From the NCBI GenBank assembly GCA_002509495.1, contig DAEV01000004.1:242-16142 (forward strand): a stretch of 15,901 bases of DNA, given 5' to 3'. Within the stretch, counting starts at the first letter, position 1. The number at the start of each line of letters is the position of its first letter. A model generated the notes under the pieces. It was given only the letters and a program-made list of their open reading frames with translations. It was not told where the DNA came from and did not search any database. The stretch comes from Methanolinea sp. UBA473. Lineage in GTDB: Archaea; Halobacteriota; Methanomicrobia; Methanomicrobiales; Methanospirillaceae. Shown one piece after another: positions 1 through 6,671 of the stretch. Position numbers and translations under genes: made by a program.

Positions 1-902
1 TCGAGCAGGAGGTCGAGGTAGTTCCGGATCACGTGGCTTTCATGGTTGTGGCTCCCTCCGGTCTCAAGTTTCTTTGCTTCCGACAGCGCCTTTTTCCGCA
101 CTTCGTCCGGCATTTTCGAGCTTTCGATCCGTTCCCGGTAGCTCCCGTCGCCGGACTGGCCCTCGCCCTCGCCGAGCTCCTCCTGGATCACCCGGAGCTG
201 CTCCCGGAGCATCGCCTCCCTGTTCGATTTGTTCACCCGGTCGGAGACCTTCTTCGCCATCTCCAGCCGGATGTTGATATCCTCTTTCACCTGGAGGAGG
301 ATCTCGAGGAACGATATGTATCTCTTCCGAACCGATACGGTCTCGAGAAGTTCCTGTTTCTCGGAGAGCTGGACCGGCAGGAAAGGCATGACGAACCCCA
401 TGATCCGGTCGATGGAATCCATCCGGTCGATCGGCCGGGCGAACTGTTCGGAGCCCGGAAACCGGCTGCTGATCTCTTTAATGGTGAGTTTCACATCCGC
501 GAGGATCCGGGCCTCCAGCTCCTCCTCGAGATCCTGCTCGTCCGGGACAGGTTCGCATACGGCATGGAAGCGCCCGTCCTTTTCGGAAAGGGATACGGCC
601 TTCACCCTCCCCCCGATCTGCGCACAGACCAGGTAACCCTCGTCGGAGGGATGGATATGCACGATCCGGAACAGGTTTCCTACCCGGTACAGCGAGTCGC
701 CGGTCAGTTCGGAGGGCGGAGTTCCGCTTTTCACCGTAAGGCCGACTGCATGTGCAGCCCCCGGGTCCTCCATCGCGGCCAGGAGGGTCTCCCCGGTGGC
801 CCGGTCGACCTGGAATTTTGTCCGGCTGTCCGGGTAGACGACGATCTCGAAGAGCGGTATGACGATTCTTTCCTGGGCTTGCCCAGATTCTGTTCCTTGC
901 AT
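1..902 (-). CDS. lon: LonA-type ATP-dependent protease, N-terminal part (runs off left edge)
   Basis: Cytosolic AAA+ serine protease that degrades misfolded and regulatory proteins. Only the first 300 codons are visible, read without interruption from ATG 902. Residues about 12-200 form the LON substrate-binding domain (start IVIPLFEIVVYP; later ISFLEILLQVKEDINIR). Then comes the helical segment typical of Lon, with SNREAMLREQLRVIQEELGE and a following RNYLDLLL that matches the family's YIDW region just before the AAA+ module. The ATPase and Ser-Lys protease domains lie outside the window. An in-frame ATG at 917 would add five residues; 902 is preferred because GGAG lies five bases upstream of it. 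The gene follows marR on the same strand, with 55 bases between them holding an operator-like dyad. This is the soluble LonA architecture, not the membrane LonB usual in archaea. The family assignment is secure; regulation by MarR is inferred. Confidence 0.93.
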   Translation of the reverse strand, partial: MQGTESGQAQERIVIPLFEIVVYPDSRTKFQVDRATGETLLAAMEDPGAAHAVGLTVKSGTPPSELTGDSLYRVGNLFRIVHIHPSDEGYLVCAQIGGRVKAVSLSEKDGRFHAVCEPVPDEQDLEEELEARILADVKLTIKEISSRFPGSEQFARPIDRMDSIDRIMGFVMPFLPVQLSEKQELLETVSVRKRYISFLEILLQVKEDINIRLEMAKKVSDRVNKSNREAMLREQLRVIQEELGEGEGQSGDGSYRERIESSKMPDEVRKKALSEAKKLETGGSHNHESHVIRNYLDLLL

Positions 903-917
903 GGTGGCTCCAATCAT

Positions 918-940
918 TTAGTTCGAATTTACCTAACTAA
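918..940. promoter_or_regulatory. Operator-like dyad in front of lon
   Basis: Arms TTAGTT (918-923) and AACTAA (935-940) are separated by 11 bases. Read on the minus strand, the site begins TTAGTTAGGT, the same ten bases found at 1391-1400 upstream of marR. It sits between the marR stop codon and the lon start, immediately upstream of either candidate ATG. The shared sequence suggests a binding site for the neighbouring MarR protein, so that lon can be controlled separately from marR. Binding is inferred; only the repeat is seen. Confidence 0.6.
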
Positions 941-957
941 TTGCCAGGCGAAAAAAA

Positions 958-1377
958 TTACCTGACCTTTCTCAGGATCCCGACGAGGAGATCCAGTTCT
1001 TCTTCATCCAGGGAATTCATCATCTGTCGAATCATCCTGTGCAGGGCGGCCTGATCGGCCCGTGCAATCATTTTCCCCCTCTCCGTGAGCCGGATATACT
1101 GGATCCTCCTGTCATCGGGGCATGGTTCGCGGTACACGCACTCCATCCGGACAAACCGGTTGATCGTCTCGGTGATCGTGGGTTTCGAGGTCCTCGTGAT
1201 CTCCGCAAGCCTGCTGAAGGTCACTTCGCCCTCCTCCTCGATCGTTTTCAAGTATGCGATCTGTTTCACGGTCATATCCGAAAGGCCGCACTCGGAGAAG
1301 ATCGAGCAGGAGCATTCGTTTTTCATCCGCAGAAGCTGTTCAAGCAACTCCAGCAGGTGCTCCTCGGTCTCCCTCAT
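958..1377 (-). CDS. MarR-family winged-helix transcriptional regulator
   Basis: A 139-residue DNA-binding protein, normal length for MarR. The N-terminal helix is a dimerisation candidate. The winged helix-turn-helix follows: LSDMTVKQIAYLKTI, VTFSRLAEITRTSKPTITET as recognition region, then a wing containing PDDRR and IRLTERGK, and a C-terminal helix. Such proteins usually act as dimeric repressors released by a ligand, metal or oxidation. Five cysteines are present: C22, C24 and C30 in a CxCx5C cluster before the HTH, and two more before the wing, which hints at redox or metal sensing. The ATG at 1377 lies 13 bases from a perfect dyad at 1394-1410, and a related site precedes lon, so autoregulation and control of lon are likely. 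The signal sensed cannot be read from the sequence. Confidence 0.9.
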   Translation of the reverse strand: MRETEEHLLELLEQLLRMKNECSCSIFSECGLSDMTVKQIAYLKTIEEEGEVTFSRLAEITRTSKPTITETINRFVRMECVYREPCPDDRRIQYIRLTERGKMIARADQAALHRMIRQMMNSLDEEELDLLVGILRKVR

Positions 1378-1390
1378 ATCCGATCTCTCG

Positions 1391-1410
1391 TTAGTTAGGT
1401 TTTACCTAAC
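1391..1410. promoter_or_regulatory. Operator-like perfect inverted repeat in front of marR
   Basis: GTTAGGT (1394-1400) and ACCTAAC (1404-1410) form a perfect 7-bp inverted repeat around TTT, within TTAGTTAGGTTTTACCTAAC. On the minus strand the site lies 13 bases before the marR start codon, with a TTTATT (plus-strand 1411-1416) directly upstream that may be the TATA element. A repressor bound here would cover the promoter or transcription start. The size and symmetry are typical of MarR operators, and the half-site recurs before lon. Confidence 0.75.
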
Positions 1411-1538
1411 AATAAAGGTAATGATCGTGTAGTTCCTGCGAGAAATCCCCGTCCCGGATCCCTGTGGATTTGAACATCAAAAGAAAGGAGAAGGAAAGAC
1501 CGGATAGTTGCGTCGGAACACAGTATTCGGTTGAATGA

Positions 1539-1808
1539 CTAGGTTTTTCCTGCCCGGGTCACGGTACCGCCGGCCGCCCGTATCGTAGTTTCAATCGTGC
1601 CGAGCAGCTCTTCATCATGAAGGGCAAAATCAAGAAATTCAAACTTGTTTACGAGTGCGATAGGTTTCAGGATCACGAGCGGCTTTTTCCCTCCGGTTTC
1701 ACCGCTATAATCCTTTGGCACCACGGTGATTGTATCGTCATCCCATACCGCGAGATTCCCATTCCCGGCTTCCTCCCAGAGTTTTTGTATTATTTCCTGT
1801 GTGATCAT
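1539..1808 (-). CDS. Small acidic protein of unknown function (89 aa)
   Basis: I do not recognise this family. The reading is supported by an unusually good ribosome binding site (AAGGAGGAGAGG, plus-strand 1815-1826) six bases before ATG 1808. The protein has no signal peptide or membrane segment, so it is probably cytosolic. It starts with a short amphipathic helix (EIIQKLWEEAG). A likely beta-rich middle follows, with WDDDTITVVPKDY and the hydrophobic stretch PLVILKPIALVNKFEFLDF, and it ends in a short helical, lysine-containing tail. It stands alone, with 161 bases to the marR start and 248 bases to the divergent HTH gene, so context gives no functional hint. Confidence 0.7.
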   Translation of the reverse strand: MITQEIIQKLWEEAGNGNLAVWDDDTITVVPKDYSGETGGKKPLVILKPIALVNKFEFLDFALHDEELLGTIETTIRAAGGTVTRAGKT

Positions 1809-2025
1809 GCAATTCCTCTCCTCCTTTTCGGACAGGAAGATCGGTAGGAGAGGTGATAAGAATGATCCATGCGGATTAAAAGGTCCTTTTTGTGAATTCC
1901 AGGATCTTTCAATAGATACGGAACGCAGGATCTTCGGGGACCCCCGCGTATATTGATAGGGGCAGAAGAAAAAGGGCCGTATTTGACGGGATGCAGGAAT
2001 TCATTAAATTTTGAAAACCTGAAAG

Positions 2026-2054
2026 TTTAATATAGTCAACACTCATACGTTGAC
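2026..2054 (+). promoter_or_regulatory. TATA-like box and dyad at the HTH gene promoter
   Basis: TTTAATATA (2026-2034) lies about 23-31 bases before ATG 2057, the distance expected for a leaderless or nearly leaderless archaeal transcript. Directly after it, GTCAAC (2035-2040) and GTTGAC (2049-2054) form a perfect 6-bp inverted repeat with an 8-base spacer. A dyad between the TATA box and the start codon is a good place for repression, most simply by the HTH protein encoded just downstream. Confidence 0.6.
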
Positions 2055-2056
2055 AC

Positions 2057-2503
2057 ATGATCCTGCCAACGAACGAGAAACAGTTCGGGTTCTGGACGAT
2101 GCGGAGGAGCGGCGTGCCCAATATCACGATTGCCAACCAGCTCGGCATCTCCCGGCAGGCGGTTTCCAAGGCTCTCCTCGTCATGGACGAGAAGATCGGG
2201 GAGGCCCTGCGGGAGATGGCGAACGCAAACCAGATCGCGATCGAATCGATCAACACCGAGCGGGGGATCCTTCTCGGCCGTTCGATCCCGTTCCGGACTG
2301 CGGCGATCATCTTTGTCTCGGAGAACCACGGGATGCAGGTCTGGTACGAGCATGACGGCGACTGTGGAACCTGCCCGCGGTACACCGAGTGCATCGAACT
2401 CCTCTGGGACTATGCAGCCGAACTTGGGATCAGGATCGAGAAGACCGCCGATCCGACGAAGATGGCAGAAGAACTTTTCCTGAACGTGAAGGCCTTGATA
2501 TGA
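2057..2503 (+). CDS. HTH transcriptional regulator with C-terminal CxxCx5C motif
   Basis: A 148-residue DNA-binding protein. Residues about 5-50 form a helix-turn-helix of sigma-70 region 4/Tfx-like type, with ITIANQLGISRQAVSKAL (24-40) as its core. A helix to about residue 66 links it to a C-terminal domain (about 70-148), which has a beta-like stretch (AAIIFVSENHGMQVWYEHDG) and cysteines C103, C106 and C112 in CGTCPRYTEC. These could bind zinc or an iron-sulphur cluster, but a fourth ligand is not obvious. The TATA box and dyad lie immediately upstream. The TGA stop overlaps the ATG of the next gene (ATGA, 2500-2503), so the two are probably translated together. The overall layout recalls archaeal Tfx regulators, but I cannot assign it to a named family. 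Confidence 0.85.
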   Translation: MILPTNEKQFGFWTMRRSGVPNITIANQLGISRQAVSKALLVMDEKIGEALREMANANQIAIESINTERGILLGRSIPFRTAAIIFVSENHGMQVWYEHDGDCGTCPRYTECIELLWDYAAELGIRIEKTADPTKMAEELFLNVKALI

Positions 2504-3186
2504 CGGAACACATCCCCCGCGTATTTTTTCACCATTTAGGCTGGTGCCCGAATGCGGGATCATCCCGGCACCTGAACCGCATGCTGGGAGGTCCGGATCC
2601 GGGATTGCAGAATTCATTCAAGGGATCCGACAGGAACCGGCCGGATGGTGGCAATCCGGGTGACCCCGGAAGACGCCGCTACGAGCACACCCAGGTGGGA
2701 ACGATCCTGATCTTTGCCGTCCTCGCTATCATGATCGTCATTATCGTGACGCAATTCGTTCTCGGGGGATTCCTTATCCGCCAAATATTGATTCCGGCCG
2801 GGGAAGACCAGGTGTTCCTTGTGACAGGAATTCTCATCCCCCTCATTGTCCTCGGGATCCTCGTGGTTGCCGTTCTCTCTTTCGGGACCCTGACGGTAAC
2901 GGTCTCCGATGATGCGGTCCGGATCCGGTTCGGACCGATCGGTCTCTTCAAACGCGAGTTCCCCCTCGCCGACATCGCATCGGTGGCTGCCGTCACGAAC
3001 CCGTGGTATTACGGGTACGGGCTCCGGTGGACACCAAAGGGGCCCCTGTATAATGTTGCAGGGAAAGACGCCATTGAGATCGGTCTCTATTCGGGAAAGA
3101 GCGTCCGCATCGGGACGGACGAACCCCGAATCCTCCTGCGGGAGATCGAACAGGCGAAAAAGAAGAGGAACCCCCTTCCAGGATAG
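2500..3186 (+). CDS. Membrane protein with LGWCPN N-terminus and PH-like domain
   Basis: A 228-residue membrane protein. Start ATG 2500 is chosen because it overlaps the preceding stop as ATGA; an open frame further upstream lies wholly within the HTH gene. The N-terminus carries HHLGWCPNA (11-19), the signature I associate with DUF1673 proteins and shared with the next gene. A Gly/Pro/Asp/Arg-rich linker (29-60) follows, then two transmembrane helices (about 67-90 and 105-128). A C-terminal region (about 131-218) resembles a bacterial-type PH domain: TVTVSDDAVRIRFGPIGLF, an aromatic YYGYGLRW stretch, and IEIGLYSGKSVRIG with a closing helix. It is probably inserted in the cytoplasmic membrane with the PH-like domain inside. 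Function is unknown. Confidence 0.8.
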   Translation: MTEHIPRVFFHHLGWCPNAGSSRHLNRMLGGPDPGLQNSFKGSDRNRPDGGNPGDPGRRRYEHTQVGTILIFAVLAIMIVIIVTQFVLGGFLIRQILIPAGEDQVFLVTGILIPLIVLGILVVAVLSFGTLTVTVSDDAVRIRFGPIGLFKREFPLADIASVAAVTNPWYYGYGLRWTPKGPLYNVAGKDAIEIGLYSGKSVRIGTDEPRILLREIEQAKKKRNPLPG

Positions 3187-3195
3187 TGATTGTCC

Positions 3196-3795
3196 ATGGC
3201 GTTCGTCTGGTTCAATACCCTCAGGAAATATCTCGGCTGGTGCCCGGAGGTGCGTGCACGGGTGCGGAAGGCAGAAGCCGTGTTGGAGGACGAAACGGTC
3301 GCGCCATCGGGAAGCGGATCGTTCAGGGACCGGGCAATTCACTGGCTCGGCCTCTTCCGGAACCAGACGGTGCTGCAGGCCATCGGAACCTTTTGCGCAG
3401 GCTTTTACCTGTTTGCGGGTCTTGGAGGCGTGTCCCGGCCGGACCTTTTCCTGTCAGGTCTTCTCGCAGGGCTGCTGGTGTCGGCTATCATCGGCCTTTT
3501 ATACTGGCGGATCTTCCACGAGGTACTCTCCGAAGGGCCGGTGGTCCTCCTGACCCGGTTTGATACGGCATCGGCGATCTTTGCTACCCTTACCCTCGTG
3601 GGAATTCTCTACTGGCAGGTCTGCTTTCTCACAGGCCCGGTTCCGTGGTTCGATACAACCGCGACAAACGCCTTCTTCGGGGGATTCATCGCGACACTCT
3701 TCTTTGGCCTGCTCGTCAGTGTCTGGAAATGGGAGTCGGACACGCACCGCCAGTTGCAGTACGACGGCATGATCCTCATGCTGGAGAAGGACTAA
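3196..3795 (+). CDS. DUF1673-like four-TM membrane protein
   Basis: A 199-residue membrane protein of unknown function. The N-terminus NTLRKYLGWCPEV matches the start I know from methanogen DUF1673 proteins. A short charged, soluble region follows, then four hydrophobic segments at about 60-80, 83-104, 120-142 and 157-178, and a charged tail. ATG 3196 is preferred over TTG 3190 because GTGAT, a partial Shine-Dalgarno match, stands five bases before it. The gene begins ten bases after the preceding stop and shares its LGWCP motif, so the HTH gene, the PH-like protein and this one probably form one operon. The family name rests on memory of the motif, so treat it as likely rather than certain. 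Confidence 0.78.
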   Translation: MAFVWFNTLRKYLGWCPEVRARVRKAEAVLEDETVAPSGSGSFRDRAIHWLGLFRNQTVLQAIGTFCAGFYLFAGLGGVSRPDLFLSGLLAGLLVSAIIGLLYWRIFHEVLSEGPVVLLTRFDTASAIFATLTLVGILYWQVCFLTGPVPWFDTTATNAFFGGFIATLFFGLLVSVWKWESDTHRQLQYDGMILMLEKD

Positions 3796-3896
3796 AATTC
3801 GGACCCGTTCATGGCGTGAACTTACAGGAGATGCGATAAGATTACCGTGAAACAAGTGGCCTGGATCGCGGCACTTCCCTGATCGTCCTCATCCGG

Positions 3897-5558
3897 CTAC
3901 CTTTTTCTTTCCTCCCGTTCGCGAAGCTCGTTCCTCCGGATCTTCCCGGAATGGGTCTTGGGGAGTGAGTCGAGGAATTCGATCGCCCTCGGGTATTTGT
4001 ACGGGGCGGTCACCGATTTGACGTGTTCCTGCAGATCGGTTACCAGCTGCCAGGAGGGCAGGAAACCGGGTTTGAGAACCACGAACGCTTTCACGATCTG
4101 CCCCCTGATCGGATCGGGGGATCCCACGACTGCCGCCTCCGCAACCGCCGGGTGCTCGAGAAGCGCACTCTCGACCTCGAACGGACCGATCCGGTATCCC
4201 GATGCCTTGATGACATCGTCATCCCTCCCGATGAACCAGAAATAGCCTTCTTCGTCCATGGCTGCCTTGTCATCGGTGTAGTACCAGCCCTTTTCAAAGG
4301 ATTTCCTGTTCGCCGCCTCGTTTTCGAGATACCCGGAGAACAACCCCACAGGCCTTGGATGAAGAGAGATCGCGATCCTCCCTTCGCGGTTGACCCCCAC
4401 CGGTCTTCCGTGCCTGTCGTGGAGCTCGATGCGCCAGCCCGGGGCCGGAATTCCCATGGACCCTGGCGGACATTCGCGGCCCGGGAACGCACCGATACAG
4501 AGAACGGTCTCGGTCTGGCCGTATCCCTCGTAGATGGTGAGGCCGGTCTTCTCCTTCCAGACCCGGATCACTTCGGGGTTCAGGGGTTCGCCCGCACTCA
4601 CGCAGCGGCGGAGCCTTGAGAGGTCGTATTCCCGGAGATCCAGGAGGATCAGCATACGGTAGATGGTCGGCGGGCAGCAGAACGTCGTGATCGCATACTT
4701 CTCAAGAAGAGGGGGTATCTCCGAGGCGTCGAACTTCCCCCGGATGTCGTAGATAAAGACCGCCGACCCCTCGATCCACTGGCCGAACAGGTTGCCCCAG
4801 GCACTCTTCGCCCAGCCGGTATCGGAGAGGGTGAAATGGAGGTCCGACTTTTTCAGGTCCTGCCATAACCGTGCCGTGACAATATGCCCGAGCGGGTAAC
4901 TGTGGTCATGGAGCACCATCTTGGGGTTCCCGGTCGTTCCCGAGGTAAAGAAGACCAGGAGGGGATCGGAGGACCTCGTGGTTCCGGAGATCCTGTTTCC
5001 TTCCGCAGGCGCCTGAGAGGAATGCCGGATCATCTCATCAGAATAGCTGATCCAGCCCGGAAGCTGCCCGTCCACGATCATGCATTTCGTATCCAGCGAT
5101 CCTTCCCGCACTGCTTCCTGCACCTTATGTGCATTCCCGGGATCCGTGATGACCAGCGCGAACCCCCCGATCCTGAGCCGGTAGGAGATATCATGGGGGG
5201 TCAGCAGGGTCGGCGCAGGGGTGTAGACCGCCCCGAGTTTGATCAGTGCGACCACGAGGATCCACCACTCGGGGATCCGCGGGAGCATCACGAATACCCG
5301 GTCCCCTTTCACGATCCCGCACTCCTGCAGGAGGTGCGCAGCCGAATCGGACTTGATCTTCATGTCACGGAAACTGAACCGTTTCTCCTCCCCCTGCTGG
5401 TTCACCCAGAGCAATGCAGCCCTGTCCGGCTCTTTCGCCGCCCAGGCATCCACTACGTCATATCCGAAGTTGTAGAATTCGGGCACGGAAATGGAGAAGT
5501 CGGGTTCTGGATCCGTTGCCCCTGGATCGGGAGCGGAACCAGGAGATCTGGCGGGCAT
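3897..5558 (-). CDS. AMP-forming acyl-CoA synthetase, medium-chain (Macs/ACSM-like)
   Basis: An ANL-superfamily ligase of 553 residues that activates a carboxylic acid with ATP to an acyl-adenylate and passes it to CoA. Visible motifs, in order: P-loop FFTSGTTGNPKM (203-214), substrate-pocket region LSDTGWAKSAWGNLFGQW (244-261), EGYGQTE (344-350), GWYYTDD (424-430), hinge GRDDDVIKASGYRIGPFEVE (444-462) and the C-terminal catalytic lysine K539 in SGKIRR. The N-terminal YNFGYDVVDAWA is typical of the acetyl/medium-chain branch. In Methanosarcina a related enzyme prefers branched short acids such as 2-methylbutyrate, so recycling of amino-acid-derived acids is plausible; the actual substrate cannot be read. 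An AATATT (5590-5595) lies about 32-37 bases upstream of the ATG, consistent with a near-leaderless transcript. It is convergent with the DUF1673-like gene. Confidence 0.93.
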   Translation of the reverse strand: MPARSPGSAPDPGATDPEPDFSISVPEFYNFGYDVVDAWAAKEPDRAALLWVNQQGEEKRFSFRDMKIKSDSAAHLLQECGIVKGDRVFVMLPRIPEWWILVVALIKLGAVYTPAPTLLTPHDISYRLRIGGFALVITDPGNAHKVQEAVREGSLDTKCMIVDGQLPGWISYSDEMIRHSSQAPAEGNRISGTTRSSDPLLVFFTSGTTGNPKMVLHDHSYPLGHIVTARLWQDLKKSDLHFTLSDTGWAKSAWGNLFGQWIEGSAVFIYDIRGKFDASEIPPLLEKYAITTFCCPPTIYRMLILLDLREYDLSRLRRCVSAGEPLNPEVIRVWKEKTGLTIYEGYGQTETVLCIGAFPGRECPPGSMGIPAPGWRIELHDRHGRPVGVNREGRIAISLHPRPVGLFSGYLENEAANRKSFEKGWYYTDDKAAMDEEGYFWFIGRDDDVIKASGYRIGPFEVESALLEHPAVAEAAVVGSPDPIRGQIVKAFVVLKPGFLPSWQLVTDLQEHVKSVTAPYKYPRAIEFLDSLPKTHSGKIRRNELREREERKR

Positions 5559-5703
5559 ACATACCGTATTAACATCCCGGATCTACTTGAATATTCCAGT
5601 GGGAGGAGAACCGCAGGACCGGTACGATGGAGAATGAAGAGGCTTCGGGGACTGATCGAAGGGAAAAATGATTGTTCCGGCCCCGGATAGGGGGAGACCC
5701 TGG

Positions 5704-6501
5704 TTACAGCCCGTATTTCTCCCGCAGCTCCTGCCAGTAGGGGTCCGCCTTCAGCCGCTGCAGCCCGTCGTCCAACATGGCCTTGATGCCCGGATCGGTC
5801 TTTCGGACCGCGACGGCATACTGCTCCTGGGTGGGGATTTCGCCGAGGATTACGAGCGGCTTTCCCGCGATGATCAGCTTTTGCGTGGGAGCCTCATTGA
5901 CGGAAGCGTCGATCTCCCCCTTCACGAGGCCATCGGTGAGTTCGGAGATGCCGGAGTAGAGGACCATGCTGGAGGCCGGCATCCTGCCCGTGGCTACCAG
6001 GTTCCTCTCGACCCAGGTTTCACTCGTCGACCCCGTCTCCGCCCCGACACGGAGCCGGCCGGCGTACAGGTCGTCCATCGTGTGGTTGGAACCGGCACGG
6101 ACCGCGACGCTCTTGTTCACGGTATAATACGGAGTGGTGAACTCGACCACCTTCTGACGCTCCAGGGTAACCGTCATCCCCGAGTAGATCATGTCGATGG
6201 ATCCCTCCTGGAGTGCGGGGATGATCCCGGCCCAGGGAACCGCAACGAATTCTGCATCGAATCCTTCCCGGTCCGCGATCCAGCGGGCGGCCTCGATATC
6301 GAATCCCGTAAAATTGCCCGAATCGTCCCGGTAGGTGAACGGCGGGTAATTCCCGTCGACCCCGATGACATACCGGGATCTCCCTTCCTGCGGGACGGGA
6401 GCGGGAGTTCCGGGGACCGGGCTCGTCGGAGTGGAAACGCACCCGGATGCGAGAAGAAGCCCGAGCAGGAGGACGATCGCAAAGACAGCAGTTCTCTTCA
6501 T
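5704..6501 (-). CDS. Extracellular solute-binding lipoprotein, family 3 (amino-acid type)
   Basis: A 265-residue substrate-capture protein of ABC importers. A signal peptide (1-20) ends in lipobox LASGC, so C21 is the likely lipid anchor. A Pro/Thr/Ser-rich spacer (22-40) follows, then the SBP_bac_3 fold: YVIGVDGNYPPFTYRDDSG (44-62), GFDIEAARWIA, MTVTLERQKVVEFTTPYY (109-126, with the ligand-carboxylate Arg R114), and VGAETGSTSE (152-161). Where polar-amino-acid binders normally have an aspartate after the GxxDA motif, this protein has E203, so ligand preference may differ. No permease or ATPase gene lies beside it, so it is an orphan within this window. AGTTTAATT on the minus strand (6525-6533) is a TATA candidate about 25-32 bases before the start. 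Confidence 0.9.
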   Translation of the reverse strand: MKRTAVFAIVLLLGLLLASGCVSTPTSPVPGTPAPVPQEGRSRYVIGVDGNYPPFTYRDDSGNFTGFDIEAARWIADREGFDAEFVAVPWAGIIPALQEGSIDMIYSGMTVTLERQKVVEFTTPYYTVNKSVAVRAGSNHTMDDLYAGRLRVGAETGSTSETWVERNLVATGRMPASSMVLYSGISELTDGLVKGEIDASVNEAPTQKLIIAGKPLVILGEIPTQEQYAVAVRKTDPGIKAMLDDGLQRLKADPYWQELREKYGL

Positions 6502-6626
6502 ATCTAACCAGTAAACCCTTCAGGAATTAAACTGTTTGCGGTTCCGCCAGTTCTGATCTGTTGACCGGTCTTCATGAGAAGAATTTTATACGGCGGTGAT
6601 TTTTCAGCATCTGAACTTAAAATAAA

Positions 6627-6638
6627 AATATATATAAA
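6627..6638 (+). promoter_or_regulatory. TATA-box-like element for the PGF-CTERM lipoprotein operon
   Basis: ATATATATAAAG-type sequence 34-45 bases before ATG 6672, inside an A/T-only stretch (6617-6649). Transcription would start about 10-15 bases before the start codon, leaving room for the partial Shine-Dalgarno CAGGT at 6661-6665. It lies in the 170-base divergent region shared with the solute-binding protein gene. Confidence 0.6.
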
Positions 6639-6671
6639 GAATAAATACAAACGGCGTATACAGGTAATTTT

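Noticed and set aside
33..965. Plus-strand open frame of 310 codons
   Set aside because: It is antisense to lon, whose minus-strand translation matches the LON domain without interruption. The plus-strand product shows no domain and results from GC-rich codon bias.
2389..2499. Upstream in-frame extension of the PH-like membrane protein
   Set aside because: It lies inside the HTH gene and encodes a charged, motif-free stretch. The ATGA overlap at 2500 gives a better start.
3807..3821. Small hairpin GTTCA-N5-TGAAC between convergent genes as terminator
   Set aside because: The stem is only five base pairs and no T tract follows on either strand.
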